DNA of 64,000 bases from Halopseudomonas pelagia CL-AP6 (GCF_000410875.1 NZ_AROI01000025.1:55508-119507), one strand, 5' to 3'; positions 19,159 to 29,239 are shown, counted from the stretch's first letter. The notes: generated by a model not told the origin, from the sequence alone. Numbers and translations: made by a program.

Positions 19159-20127
19159 TCAAGCCTCGACGGCGGTCCAGCGCACTTCGGTAACCAGGTT
19201 GGTGGCATAGGCGTCGCCTAGTTGGGTTTCCACCAGATCAAGCAGGTCAGCAGCGAGAGGCATCGGTTTCTTGTTGTCGATTGCACACAGCGCCATACCC
19301 GCGCGAACGCTGAGATAACCTTCGCTGGTCTTGAACGCTTTGAGATTGAGACCGTCATGCAAGCGCTTGAAGCTATTGGGCTTACAGTCCTGCGGGTCAT
19401 CCGCCAGTGTGACGATGGCAAAGGTGTTATCGCCCACCCGAGCAATAACATCGGTGGGGCGAACTAGCTGCTGTAAGCGTCGGGCAATGCCGCGCAGCAG
19501 TTCCTGTTGCACCGCGTCACCCAGCTTGCGACTCAGTTCTTCGAGGTTCTGTACGCCGAGTACCAGTACGCAGCAGATGCCACCCCGCGAGTCGACATTA
19601 CGCAATACATCGCCAAGCCGTTGCAGGGCGTAGCGGCGATTGCCCAGTGAAGTGAGGCTGTCGACCAGATTATGTTCTTCAAGCTGCGAATTATTGTCGG
19701 CCAGCAGGCGATTTTCGTCGAGCAGGCGATTGATCAACTGCGATGTTCGGTCTGCTGCATAAATCCGTGGGAGCAGTTGTTCGTTCATAGCGGACTTGCT
19801 GATGAAATCATCCACGCCCCGGTCAAAGGCCTGACTCAATACGTTGTCGCCCTCGCGCGCGGTTAACAGCACTACATAGGTGTAGTGGCCACTCTGCTCA
19901 TCCGCTTGGCGAATACAGGTGGTCAGCTCCAACCCGTCCATTTCTGGCATCAGCCAATCAGCTACCATAACGCTGGCTGGTCGTTCTTCATGCAGCGCCA
20001 GGGCGTCCATGGCGGAGTTGGCAAAACGGATATCAGCGTAACCTGCGCGTGTCAGGTTATGGCCAATTACCGCACTGCTGAACTTGGTGTCGTCCACCAC
20101 CATGATGCTCAGTTGCGGGTTGGGCAT
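19159..20127 (-). CDS. Response regulator with a degenerate GGDEF domain
   Basis: A 322-residue two-domain protein. The N-terminal receiver domain (residues about 6-125) has the acidic pair VVDD and the phosphoacceptor Asp57 in VADWLMPEMDG, with Thr in LLTARE and Lys in FISKSA. A coiled-coil linker (LLDENRLLADNNSQLEEHN) leads to a GGDEF-like domain from about residue 155 (DSLTSLGNRRYALQRL). The signature GGDEF reads GDNTF at residues 232-236, so the catalytic acidic residues are lost and diguanylate cyclase activity is improbable. The allosteric RxxD site is kept (RPTD, 223-226) at the right distance, so it may bind c-di-GMP. panE follows 2 nt downstream of its stop. Confidence 0.9.
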   Translation of the reverse strand: MPNPQLSIMVVDDTKFSSAVIGHNLTRAGYADIRFANSAMDALALHEERPASVMVADWLMPEMDGLELTTCIRQADEQSGHYTYVVLLTAREGDNVLSQAFDRGVDDFISKSAMNEQLLPRIYAADRTSQLINRLLDENRLLADNNSQLEEHNLVDSLTSLGNRRYALQRLGDVLRNVDSRGGICCVLVLGVQNLEELSRKLGDAVQQELLRGIARRLQQLVRPTDVIARVGDNTFAIVTLADDPQDCKPNSFKRLHDGLNLKAFKTSEGYLSVRAGMALCAIDNKKPMPLAADLLDLVETQLGDAYATNLVTEVRWTAVEA

Positions 20128-20232
20128 GGCAAGGCTCCCGGTCAGTTGGTCAATTCACGTTATAATGCCATGAAGATATACTGTAATTTTGCACTGTATG
20201 TCATAAAAATGATGTTTATTTGAGGTATCTGC

Positions 20233-20718
20233 ATGCCATCTTTCGATGTGGTGTCCGAACTGGACAAACATGAAGTGACCAACGCGGTTGATAACGCGAT
20301 GAAAGACCTTGACCGCCGCTATGACTTGCGCGGCAAGGGTCATTTTGAGTTCAAGGACAAGGAACTGACCGTGCTTATGACCGGGGATGCTGAGTTCCAG
20401 CTTGAGCAGATGCTCGAGCTGCTCAAGCTTAGTCTGGTCAAGCGCAAGATCGATATTCAGTGCATGGAAGTCAAGCCGGCCTTTGCATCAGGCAAGCAGG
20501 TCAAGCAGGATGTGCTGCTCAAGGAAGGTATCGACAAGGAGCTTGCAAAGAAAATCGTGTCCATGATTAAGGACTCCAAGGCCAAAGTACAAGCCGCGAT
20601 TCAGGGCGAACAGGTGCGAGTAACGGGCAAAAAGCGTGATGATCTTCAGGAGGTCATGGCATTACTGCGCGGTGCCGACGTCGATATGCCACTGCAGTTT
20701 AATAATTTTCGCGATTGA
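20233..20718 (+). CDS. yajQ: YajQ-family nucleotide-binding protein
   Basis: Cytosolic protein of 161 residues with two ferredoxin-like folds. Family blocks are [21 protein letters not shown] at the N terminus, RYDLRGK, and [32 protein letters not shown] near the C terminus. Some members (Xanthomonas, Pseudomonas) bind c-di-GMP and influence virulence gene expression; others bind tRNA or GTP. A TATAAT hexamer at 20161-20166 lies in the short region shared with the divergent REC gene. mscS starts 19 nt downstream, so the two form an operon. Confidence 0.94.
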   Translation: MPSFDVVSELDKHEVTNAVDNAMKDLDRRYDLRGKGHFEFKDKELTVLMTGDAEFQLEQMLELLKLSLVKRKIDIQCMEVKPAFASGKQVKQDVLLKEGIDKELAKKIVSMIKDSKAKVQAAIQGEQVRVTGKKRDDLQEVMALLRGADVDMPLQFNNFRD

Positions 20719-20737
20719 TATTCACGAGGTATAACGG

Positions 20738-21601
20738 ATGGATGATGTGATGGTGCAGCTGGAAGAGCTGTCTGCGGCCTGGTTGCCGCTCGCTTTACAA
20801 TATGGCAGCCAAGTGTTGTTAGCGATCATAACCTTGGCTATTGGCTGGTGGATTATCGGTCGGCTTACCTCCGCAGTGCATGTGCTGCTGGAAAAGCGCC
20901 ACGTGGATCGCACGCTGCACAGCTTTATTGGGACCTTGATTGGTGTCGGCCTCAAGGTTCTGCTGTTGATCAGCGTTGCTGGCATGATCGGCGTCGAAAC
21001 CACGTCCTTTATCGCTTTGATTGGTGCTGCAGGCTTGGCGGTGGGTCTGGCGCTGCAGGGTAGTCTGGCGAATTTCGCTGGTGGCATGTTGATTCTTATC
21101 CTCAGACCTTTCAGGGCGGGCGAATATATCGAGGCCCAGGGTATTGGCGGCACCGTTGACAGTATTCAGATTTTTTTTACTGTTCTGAAAACCCCCGACA
21201 ACAAAACCATTATTGTGCCTAACGGCAGCCTGTCCAACGGCAATATTGTTAACTATTCACGGCAGCCTACCCGGCGCGTCGATATCAATATTGGTATCGA
21301 TTACGGTGATGACGTACGCCAGGCTCGGGCCATTCTTTTAGGTTTGGCAGAAGCTGATGAACGCGTATTCAAGGATCCGGCTCCAGTCGTTTGGCTGACT
21401 GGCCTGGGGGATAGTTCAGTCGATCTGTCATTGCGCATGTGGACCAAGACTGAAGACTTCTGGGGTGTATTCTGGGAGCTTCAGGAATTGGCCAAAGAAG
21501 CCTTCGACAAACAAGGCATTTCCATTCCATTCCCTCAGCGGACGGTGCACTTGGTGCCGCAGGCGGTCGAAGAAAAATCCGAAAAGGCGCTCGAGCACTG
21601 A
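20738..21601 (+). CDS. mscS: Small-conductance mechanosensitive channel
   Basis: Inner-membrane tension-gated channel that releases solutes during hypo-osmotic shock. The 287-residue protein has the MscS layout: three membrane helices, the third being the pore helix TTSFIALIGAAGLAVGLALQGSLANFAGGMLI with its Gly/Ala packing face. A beta domain follows (RPFRAGEYIEAQGIGGTVDSIQIFFT, then IIVPNGSLSNGNIVNYSRQPTRRVD), ending in the mixed C-terminal domain (PFPQRTVHLV). The length matches E. coli MscS (286). It is cotranscribed with yajQ. Confidence 0.95.
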   Translation: MDDVMVQLEELSAAWLPLALQYGSQVLLAIITLAIGWWIIGRLTSAVHVLLEKRHVDRTLHSFIGTLIGVGLKVLLLISVAGMIGVETTSFIALIGAAGLAVGLALQGSLANFAGGMLILILRPFRAGEYIEAQGIGGTVDSIQIFFTVLKTPDNKTIIVPNGSLSNGNIVNYSRQPTRRVDINIGIDYGDDVRQARAILLGLAEADERVFKDPAPVVWLTGLGDSSVDLSLRMWTKTEDFWGVFWELQELAKEAFDKQGISIPFPQRTVHLVPQAVEEKSEKALEH

Positions 21602-21701
21602 TTCGACATTGCCGATCAAGAAACGCTGTAGCAAAGAGCCCGGCTGATGGACTATCAATTTCTTTTCAAGAGCGGCAGCGATGCTCGCGACCGGTACGAC
21701 G

Positions 21702-21735
21702 ATGGCGCTCTCTTCTATATGGCGCTCTCTTCTAT
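21702..21735. repeat. Tandem duplication of a 17-bp unit
   Basis: The unit ATGGCGCTCTCTTCTAT occurs twice, head to tail without a gap, in the spacer between convergent mscS and ampG. It looks like a recent replication-slippage duplication; no function is evident. Confidence 0.8.
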
Positions 21736-21772
21736 AGCGTTGGTGTTGGTTACAACTTCTGATTGTGGCCCT

Positions 21773-21797
21773 GCGGCGCCATTTCTGGCGCCGCTTT
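21773..21797 (+). terminator. Hairpin downstream of mscS
   Basis: The 9-bp perfect stem GCGGCGCCA/TGGCGCCGC with loop TTTC is followed by only TTT. It lies about 170 nt after the mscS stop and 40 nt beyond the ampG end, and may insulate the two convergent genes. Confidence 0.5.
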
Positions 21798-21835
21798 GAT
21801 GTTGCCCCACCGCTAAACCCTCAATGGGTAAAGCA

Positions 21836-23245
21836 TCAATCGATGCCCGGGCGGCGCAGCTTGTCCGGGTGCGCCAGCCTAAGCAGCAGGAAGGCCAGTA
21901 CAATGGCCGGCAGGCCGGTCAAGGCCGTCAGCATAAAAAAGCTGATCCAGCCTACATTGGCGGCCAGCAAGCCGGTAAAACCAGCCGCAAACTGGCCTGG
22001 CAAGGTCATTATCGAGCTGAATAACGCATATTGCGTTGCGGTATACGCGGTATTGGTCAGACTGGACAGGTAGGCAATGAAGACTGAGATGGCCAGCCCG
22101 CCGGTAATGTTGTCGGCGACGATGGCTACCACCAGGCCATAACTCTGTGGGCCTATATAGGCCAGCCAGGCGAAGGCCAGATTGGTGATCGGTGCCAGGA
22201 ACGCGGTTGCCAGCAGAATTGGGGCAATCCCGAATCGCGCTACCAATAGTCCACCCACTCCTGCTCCCAGTAAGGTCATGCCCAGCCCGAATGCCGCCGC
22301 AATATTGGCAATCTGAGCTTTGCTGAAGCCCAGATCAAGGTAGAAGGGGTTAGCCATCACGCCCATAAAAATATCGCTGATGCGGAAAGTCGCGATAAAT
22401 GCCAGAATTAGCAGCGCTGCCTTGCCATAACGCTGGAAAAATTCGGCAAACGGACAGACCATGGCGCCAATAAACCAGGCGGTCAGGTCGCGGCGCCAGC
22501 CTGCGTGGCGAGTGTGTGCGAGATAGTCATTGACGCGCTGTTCCAGCAGAGCGGTAGCCTGGGTGATATGTACCTGGGGCTCGGCGATCACCAGTGTGGT
22601 GATAAAGCCAATCCCCATCAGGACTGCCATGGCAGCATAGGCCGTGCCCCAGCTATCCAACGACGCCAGATGCAGGGCCCCGGCCCCGGCTGCGAGAATG
22701 GCTACCCGGTAGCCGGTCACGTAGGTGGCGGCCATCGCGCCCTGGCGATGCTTGGCTTCTGCCTCGACGCGATAGGCGTCGATAGCCACATCCTGGGATG
22801 CGGAGCCGAAGGCGGCCAATACCGCCCAAAGCGCGACCAACCCCAGGTTCTCGCGTGGATCGGTAAAGGCCATGCCGAGTAAGGCGATGGCAATAACTAC
22901 CTGGGCCAGTAGCATCCAGGAACGTCGTCGACCCAGCCAGCGACTCAGCAACGGAATGCGCGCGCGGTCAATCAACGGGGCCCAGAGCACCTTGATTGAA
23001 TGGGCAATACCGACCCAGCTGAGAAAACCGATGGCGGTCAGTTCCACGCCCAAATCACGTAGCCAAGCGCTGAAGGTGCCGCCGACTAGCAGTAACGGCA
23101 ACCCGGCCGAGAATCCCAGAAACAGCATGCCGATCACGCGGGGGTTGAGATAAACGCGTAAGCCTTCGCGTTCGGGCGGGGCTTGAGACGGTGCCTGAGA
23201 TGCTCCCCCGGAGGATGCCTGGGGGCCGGGTTGATTGTCGTTCAT
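21836..23245 (-). CDS. ampG: AmpG-family muropeptide permease (MFS)
   Basis: Inner-membrane proton-driven importer of GlcNAc-anhydroMurNAc muropeptides in cell-wall recycling, of the major facilitator superfamily. At 469 residues it has a Ser/Pro/Gln-rich N-terminal tail of about 30 residues and 12 or so membrane helices. AmpG features are RVIGMLFLGFSAGLPLLLVGGTFSAWLRDLGV, IGFLSWVGIAHSIKVLWAPLIDR, RRRSWMLLAQ, and GSASQDVAIDAYRVE. It supplies the substrate of AmpD, encoded 7 kb upstream. P. aeruginosa has two AmpG-like proteins and this sequence alone does not tell which one it corresponds to. It shares its strand with the ATL gene 19 nt upstream. Confidence 0.9.
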   Translation of the reverse strand: MNDNQPGPQASSGGASQAPSQAPPEREGLRVYLNPRVIGMLFLGFSAGLPLLLVGGTFSAWLRDLGVELTAIGFLSWVGIAHSIKVLWAPLIDRARIPLLSRWLGRRRSWMLLAQVVIAIALLGMAFTDPRENLGLVALWAVLAAFGSASQDVAIDAYRVEAEAKHRQGAMAATYVTGYRVAILAAGAGALHLASLDSWGTAYAAMAVLMGIGFITTLVIAEPQVHITQATALLEQRVNDYLAHTRHAGWRRDLTAWFIGAMVCPFAEFFQRYGKAALLILAFIATFRISDIFMGVMANPFYLDLGFSKAQIANIAAAFGLGMTLLGAGVGGLLVARFGIAPILLATAFLAPITNLAFAWLAYIGPQSYGLVVAIVADNITGGLAISVFIAYLSSLTNTAYTATQYALFSSIMTLPGQFAAGFTGLLAANVGWISFFMLTALTGLPAIVLAFLLLRLAHPDKLRRPGID

Positions 23246-23264
23246 GCTGCTCCTGTTAGGTCAT

Positions 23265-23597
23265 TCAGTCCGGCCAACCGAACTTTTTCATGTCCACGCG
23301 ACGACTGTTGATGATGACACCTTCGGCCATCAGTCGCTGATATTGTTCCTGTCCGGAGCGGCTATCGGCAGATAACGACAGCTTGCCCGTGCTGTTCAGA
23401 ACGCGATGCCAGGGTAATTCGGTATCGGCGGGCAGTTGCCCGAGCCAGCGCCCGGCGAGCCGTGCTCCCCGGCCCATTCCGGCGAGCCTCGCCAGTGTGC
23501 CGTAACTGGTCACGCGACCGCGAGGAATACTCGCCAGAACCTGCCAGAAAATCTCGCGTGTAGCAGGTTTGATCTCTGGTATTCGCTTCTCAGACAT
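23265..23597 (-). CDS. Alkyltransferase-like protein (ATL, MGMT family)
   Basis: DNA-binding protein of the O6-alkylguanine-DNA alkyltransferase family, 110 residues, consisting of only the C-terminal DNA-binding domain. The helix-turn-helix and arginine-finger region reads IPRGRVTSYGTLARLAGMGRGARLAGRWL. The active-site motif PCHR is PWHRV here, so the methyl-accepting cysteine is replaced by Trp. This is the hallmark of ATLs, which cannot dealkylate but flag O6-alkylguanine for nucleotide excision repair. I prefer ATG 23597 because the residues upstream (MNRGWTNKATLS, from TTG 23633) are not conserved, though no strong Shine-Dalgarno precedes it. Confidence 0.9.
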   Translation of the reverse strand: MSEKRIPEIKPATREIFWQVLASIPRGRVTSYGTLARLAGMGRGARLAGRWLGQLPADTELPWHRVLNSTGKLSLSADSRSGQEQYQRLMAEGVIINSRRVDMKKFGWPD

Positions 23598-23645
23598 GGA
23601 TAATGTCGCCTTGTTGGTCCAGCCCCTATTCAAAGGTTTTTCTCG

Positions 23646-24662
23646 ATGTATTGTTTCCGCGTAATACCCATTGTACTTGCTTCGCTGTGCCTGTCCGCCA
23701 ACGTCATGGCCGATACCCTGTGGCTCAAGAACGGTGACCGCATCACCGGCCAGATTGAGCTAATCGAGGGTGGCAAGTTGATTATGAAAACCAGCCTGGC
23801 CGGCCGGATCAATGTGAAAGTCGCGGATATCAAGACATTTGAAACCGATAACCCCTTGCTGATCAAGTCTGAAGGCCAGGCCGAGCGTGCGTTCTCCGTT
23901 GCTGCGGCTGATCAGCCAGGTGCGATCATGGTCATTAATGGCGCGCCGGAGCCTGTTGCGCTGCAAATCAGTAGCATCCAGCAGATGCTTGAGCCCAGGC
24001 CACTGATCGAAGACTGGGTATGGGAAGGCAACGCAACGGCAGCGCTGGATATCAAGGACAACACTACTAATCAACGTGATCTGGATATGGCATTCAATAC
24101 CCGCGCGCGTCATGGCGACTGGCGGCATGTGCTGGGTGGCGAATTCGAGCGTGACTATCGCGATGATGTGAAAAGTCGGCACCTCTGGCAGACTGATTAC
24201 GACCTGAGCTGGTTTTTTGACGAGCACTGGTTCTGGCAGACCAGCGCGAGCTATCAGCGCGATCATGTCAGTGAAGTGAAGCGCCGCAAGCAGCTAGGTA
24301 TGGGCCCTGGTTACGAGTGGTGGAACAATGCCCTGGGTCGTTTTGAAACGTCGGCGCGTATTGATCATGTTCGTCTGGAGAATCGTGACGGCACAGAAGA
24401 TATTTTCAATGCCCTGGGTTTGGAGTGGGACCTGCGTCGCTTCATTTATGGCAAGCGTTTCGAGTTTTTGCATAATGCCGAAACCCTTATTCCCGATGAC
24501 CCTTCAATCAATTTCGTGGTGGATACCGAAATCGGTGTGCGTTATCTACTCAACAGTTGGGCGTCGTTGAGCCTGTTGGCCGAGTGGGACTATCTGGATG
24601 GCAACAAAGACCAGAGCATCAATGACAAGCGTTATCGCTTTGGTCTGGGGATTAGTTGGTAA
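23646..24662 (+). CDS. DUF481 outer-membrane beta-barrel protein
   Basis: A 338-residue exported protein. The signal peptide (VIPIVLASLCLSANVMA, cleavage near residue 22) is followed by a small DTLWLKNGDRITGQIELIEGGKL domain typical of the N terminus of DUF481/YdiY-like proteins. From about residue 120 alternating aromatic strands (WEGNATAALDIKDN, WFWQTSASYQRDH, YRFGLGISW ending in an aromatic residue) indicate an outer-membrane barrel. The terminal ISW fits BAM-dependent insertion. Some relatives are salt-induced; the function is unknown. It is divergent from the ATL gene with about 48 nt between starts. Confidence 0.86.
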   Translation: MYCFRVIPIVLASLCLSANVMADTLWLKNGDRITGQIELIEGGKLIMKTSLAGRINVKVADIKTFETDNPLLIKSEGQAERAFSVAAADQPGAIMVINGAPEPVALQISSIQQMLEPRPLIEDWVWEGNATAALDIKDNTTNQRDLDMAFNTRARHGDWRHVLGGEFERDYRDDVKSRHLWQTDYDLSWFFDEHWFWQTSASYQRDHVSEVKRRKQLGMGPGYEWWNNALGRFETSARIDHVRLENRDGTEDIFNALGLEWDLRRFIYGKRFEFLHNAETLIPDDPSINFVVDTEIGVRYLLNSWASLSLLAEWDYLDGNKDQSINDKRYRFGLGISW

Positions 24663-24704
24663 GGCGGCCCTAGGCCCCCTTACCAACCTGAGTCGGGTGG
24701 TACT

Positions 24705-25463
24705 TCAGATACGAATGCCGCCATCGAGCTCCAGAATCCGACCGGTATAGTAGTCGTTCTCGAATAGATAGGCCGCGGAATGGGCGATCTCTTCGGGCTT
24801 GCCCATACGTTTGAGCGGAATGCCCGAGGTCATCTTCTCAAGCGCTTCGGGTTTCATGCCCGCAGTCATCTCCGTTTCGATAAAGCCTGGTGCGATGCCC
24901 GCTACGCGAATGCCGTGGCGTGCAAGCTCCTTGCCCCACACTACGGTCATCGCCGCGACACCGGCCTTGGCTGCCGAATAGTTCGACTGGCCGATGTTGC
25001 CTGCGCGTGAAATCGAAGAAATATTGATGATCAGGCCCTGGTTACCCAGCTCAATCATCTTCGCCGCGACTTCACGGGTGCCGAGGAACACGCCGGTCAA
25101 GTTGACGTCAATCACCGATTGCCATTGGGCCAGGCTCATTTTCTGAATCTGCCCGTCTTTGGCCTTTACCAGCAGCCCGTCGCGCAGAATACCTGCGTTG
25201 TTGATCAGGCCATTAATGGCGCCGAAATCGCTAGCGACCTGGCTGACCATGCTTTCGACCTGCTCTTCATTGGCGACGTTGCAGATATAGGCACGGGCAT
25301 CGCCGCCGGCCTGCTTGCAGGCCGCAACGGCTTCGTCCAGGCGTTCCTGATTGAGGTCGACCAAAGCCAGTTTGGCGCCTTTGGCTGCCAGGTATTCCGC
25401 CATCGAGCGACCCAGACCCTGGCCCCCGCCAGTAATAATGATCACGCTGTTTTTTACTTGCAT
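24705..25463 (-). CDS. SDR-family oxidoreductase, 3-oxoacyl-ACP reductase (FabG)-like
   Basis: A 252-residue classical SDR. The NADP(H) motif is [20 protein letters not shown] is in [11 protein letters not shown], the catalytic Ser is in [13 protein letters not shown], and the Tyr-Lys pair is YSAAK. The C-terminal block [24 protein letters not shown] is typical of FabG-like reductases. The extended loop between NNAG and the catalytic site ([21 protein letters not shown]) resembles FabG homologues that act outside the main fatty-acid cluster. No acpP or fabF is adjacent. ATG 25463 has AGGAG 8 nt upstream; GTG 25472 would be too close to it. Confidence 0.9.
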   Translation of the reverse strand: MQVKNSVIIITGGGQGLGRSMAEYLAAKGAKLALVDLNQERLDEAVAACKQAGGDARAYICNVANEEQVESMVSQVASDFGAINGLINNAGILRDGLLVKAKDGQIQKMSLAQWQSVIDVNLTGVFLGTREVAAKMIELGNQGLIINISSISRAGNIGQSNYSAAKAGVAAMTVVWGKELARHGIRVAGIAPGFIETEMTAGMKPEALEKMTSGIPLKRMGKPEEIAHSAAYLFENDYYTGRILELDGGIRI

Positions 25464-25658
25464 ATGTGGCACTCCTCGAAGCCGATGGAAAAATAATCGG
25501 GCACAAGCATGCCCGAGTCGCGAGCATATGAGAATACCCGGCGTGCTATTTTGGTCATTTTCTGACCCTTTACGAGGCTATGGCTTTATGAATGATGGGT
25601 TGAAATTCCGCCTGGTCGTACCCATATATTGCTTTCAAACTTATTAATTGAGGTCATC

Positions 25659-26108
25659 ATGCCTTTCATTCGCTTGCTATTGCTGGCCATTCCGTTCATC
25701 GAGCTGGCGGGTCTGATTATGTTGGGCCAGGCCATCGGCGTGGGCCTGACGTTGTTGTGGGTGCTCGGCACCATCATGCTCGGGATTGTGGTGATCAAGA
25801 GTCAGGGCTGGGCCATGGTGCAGCGTCTGCAAATGCAGATGGCGCAAACGGGTTCACCGCTGATCGTGCTTAAATCGGGCATGTGGGGTGTGTTGGCCGG
25901 TGTCCTGCTGGTTATCCCTGGTGTTTTTACCGACGCGGCAGCCCTGATCTGTCTGATCCTCGCCTGGCGCCATCGCGGCGAGCCGTTGCCGGGCGAGCCC
26001 GGTGGTCCTAACAGCTGGGAGCGCGGCGGTCACAACATTATTGAAGGCGAGTGGAAGCCGGCTGAAGAGGGCGAAGCTGAACGGGGCAAGGATATCGACC
26101 GTCAGTGA
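25659..26108 (+). CDS. fxsA: FxsA family membrane protein
   Basis: Small inner-membrane protein of 149 residues with hydrophobic segments MPFIRLLLLAIPFIELAGLIMLGQAIGVGLTLLWVLGTIMLGIVVI in the N-terminal half and WGVLAGVLLVIPGVFTDAAALICLILA in the middle. A hydrophilic charged tail rich in Gly, Glu and Arg follows. E. coli FxsA relieves exclusion of phage T7 by the F plasmid when overproduced. As in E. coli and Pseudomonas it lies directly upstream of groESL. ATG 25659 is preceded by GAGG; in-frame codons further left lack homology. Confidence 0.92.
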   Translation: MPFIRLLLLAIPFIELAGLIMLGQAIGVGLTLLWVLGTIMLGIVVIKSQGWAMVQRLQMQMAQTGSPLIVLKSGMWGVLAGVLLVIPGVFTDAAALICLILAWRHRGEPLPGEPGGPNSWERGGHNIIEGEWKPAEEGEAERGKDIDRQ

Positions 26109-26126
26109 AAAAAAATCGCGGGCGCC

Positions 26127-26153
26127 CTTGAAATCGCTCCCCAGGACCCCATT
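26127..26153 (+). promoter_or_regulatory. Sigma-32-type heat-shock promoter of groESL
   Basis: CTTGAAA at 26127-26133, a 13-nt spacer, then CCCCATT at 26147-26153 match the heat-shock consensus (CTTGAAA-N13/15-CCCCATNT) almost perfectly. Transcription would start near 26160, leaving a leader of about 140 nt before groES. Confidence 0.85.
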
Positions 26154-26302
26154 AACCCAACACCAGTTTTGACAAGCGCCCACCTAGGGAGCTGAACGGA
26201 ACAGTGACGTTGCCGATGGCGCGTCCTTCGGGTCGCAAGACCTGATTTAACTCGAAAAGCCGGCTTGCCGGTAATCACATTCACATTGGGAGACTCACAA
26301 CG

Positions 26303-26596
26303 ATGAAAATTCGTCCGTTACACGACCGCGTAGTCGTTCGTCGCAGCGAAGAAGAAACAAAAACCGCTGGTGGTATCGTTCTGCCCGGTTCTGCCGCAGA
26401 AAAGCCAAACACTGGCGTCGTGGTAGCAGTGGGTACCGGCCGTCTGCTGGACAACGGTGAAGTGCGTGCGTTGGCTGTGAAGGAAGGCGACAAAGTTGTA
26501 TTTGGCCCTTACTCCGGCAGCAGCAGCATCAAGATTGACGGCGAAGATCTGCTGATCATGAGCGAGTCCGAAATTTACGGCGTGCTGGAATCCTGA
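26303..26596 (+). CDS. groES: Co-chaperonin GroES
   Basis: 10-kDa heptameric lid of the GroEL chamber, 97 residues. The family signature [18 protein letters not shown] at the N terminus, the mobile loop [16 protein letters not shown], and [28 protein letters not shown] at the C terminus are all intact. It is first in the groESL operon behind a sigma-32-type promoter, with groEL 51 nt downstream. Confidence 0.99.
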   Translation: MKIRPLHDRVVVRRSEEETKTAGGIVLPGSAAEKPNTGVVVAVGTGRLLDNGEVRALAVKEGDKVVFGPYSGSSSIKIDGEDLLIMSESEIYGVLES

Positions 26597-26635
26597 TTAC
26601 AGGCATTACCTGCACTCTCTGTATGAACTGATTAA

Positions 26636-28291
<1,656 letters not shown>

Positions 28292-28308
28292 TTGCAGTCC
28301 CTGTGACC

Positions 28309-28342
28309 AAAAGCCCGGCTTCGTGAGGAGCCGGGCTTTTTT
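28309..28342 (+). terminator. Terminator of groESL
   Basis: The arms AAAGCCCGGCT and AGCCGGGCTTT close an 8-nt loop and are followed by a T-run. The stem begins 18 nt after the groEL stop. Confidence 0.93.
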
Positions 28343-28366
28343 ATTGTCTGGAGATCAGGGTGTGGG

Positions 28367-28384
28367 TGTAAGTCTTTTCCTACA
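28367..28384 (+). promoter_or_regulatory. GacA upstream activating sequence of rsmZ
   Basis: TGTAAGTCTTTTCCTACA matches the TGTAAG-N6-CTTACA element, known to bind phosphorylated GacA, with one mismatch. It lies about 180 nt before the predicted rsmZ start, the spacing usual for GacA-controlled rsm genes. Confidence 0.85.
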
Positions 28385-28511
28385 GTGTGCGTAAGCTATA
28401 TCGGCAATCTACTGTGCGCGGAATGGCCATTTCCGCTCGCATATGTTGTAACCGATTGTTTTTACTGAGAAGGAGTTCGGCTCGCCCGCTGCGCTAGTCA
28501 ATTCCAGACGC

Positions 28512-28539
28512 TTGTGTAGTAAACGTAACCAGATATTAT
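28512..28539 (+). promoter_or_regulatory. Predicted rsmZ promoter
   Basis: TTGTGT at 28512-28517 and TATTAT at 28534-28539, with a 16-nt spacer, form a sigma-70-like promoter that places the start near 28546, just before the first GGA hairpin. Confidence 0.6.
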
Positions 28540-28545
28540 GTGTCT

Positions 28546-28678
28546 AAGCGTTAGGGAAAACGCTGTTCGGCAGGGAGCTGAACTCAGGGAAAGCTCAGGA
28601 AGGTAAAGTCAGGATGACTTGGACAAGGAAAGCCGAATAAGGAATGAAGAGTGGGCGGGCTATCCCGCCCCTTTTTTT
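28546..28678 (+). ncRNA. rsmZ: Small regulatory RNA RsmZ
   Basis: A roughly 130-nt RNA that titrates the CsrA/RsmA translational repressor under Gac/Rsm control. It has eight GGA motifs. Several sit in hairpin loops: 28547-28564 (AGCG/CGCT arms around AGGGA), 28565-28583 (GTTC/GAAC outer arms, AGGGA loop) and 28606-28620 (AAGTCA-GGA-TGACTT). It ends in the G/C terminator at 28653-28678. The position next to fdxA and mutS is where Pseudomonas rsmZ lies. Here its other neighbour is groEL rather than rpoS. The 5' end is inferred from the promoter. RsmY is a less likely identity because of the location. Confidence 0.88.
28653..28678 (+). terminator. rsmZ terminator
   Basis: The 7-bp stem GGGCGGG/CCCGCCC with loop CTAT is followed by C and seven T residues; this is the 3' end of the small RNA. 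Confidence 0.92.
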
Positions 28679-28704
28679 GTCCAAAATTCAGTCTTGGCAG
28701 CAAT

Positions 28705-28729
28705 AAAAAGGCCGGCGCATGGCCAGCCT
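28705..28729 (-). terminator. fdxA terminator
   Basis: On the minus strand AGGCTGGC and GCCGGCCT pair (one T-G) around a 5-nt loop and are followed by a T-run. It lies 29 nt after the fdxA stop, facing the rsmZ terminator. Confidence 0.82.
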
Positions 28730-28757
28730 CTCGATCTTGTAACAGTAACCTGAACGT

Positions 28758-29081
28758 CTAGCGCTCCAGATACTGCAACTTGTCTGGCACGCCATCCCAT
28801 TCTTCGGCATCAGCCAAGGCTTCTTTCTTTTCTGCGATATTCGGCCAGACTTCCGCAAGTTCAGCGTTCAGCTCGGTGAACTCTTGCATATCTTCGGGCA
28901 CTTCATCTTCCGAGAAGATCGCATTGGCAGGGCATTCTGGCTCGCAGAGTGCGCAGTCGATGCATTCGTCAGGGTGAATAACCAGAAAATTTGGGCCTTC
29001 ATAAAAACAGTCGACAGGGCAGACCTCAACGCAATCGGTGTACTTGCATTTGATGCAGTTGTCGGTAACAACAAAAGTCAT
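28758..29081 (-). CDS. fdxA: 7Fe ferredoxin FdxA
   Basis: Cytosolic electron carrier of 107 residues with one 3Fe-4S and one 4Fe-4S cluster. The cluster motifs are [18 protein letters not shown] and [17 protein letters not shown]. The C-terminal helical extension ([22 protein letters not shown]) is typical of the Azotobacter ferredoxin I/Pseudomonas FdxA group. ATG 29081 is preceded by GGAG. A longer frame to 29180 exists but its 33 extra residues are not part of the family. It lies between rsmZ and mutS, as in other pseudomonads. Confidence 0.97.
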   Translation of the reverse strand: MTFVVTDNCIKCKYTDCVEVCPVDCFYEGPNFLVIHPDECIDCALCEPECPANAIFSEDEVPEDMQEFTELNAELAEVWPNIAEKKEALADAEEWDGVPDKLQYLER

Positions 29082-29239
29082 GGTCGGGTCTCCATCCGAA
29101 TCAGGCGGTCGCCTATATGGCGCGAAATATGGCGCGTAGTCTAGCAGTTTTTCCAGGCCGGTACAGGTCGGCAATAACAATTGCCGATGTTGTCGACTGT
29201 TAGCGGTTGGTTAATGCAAATAGCTATTATTTACCGATT

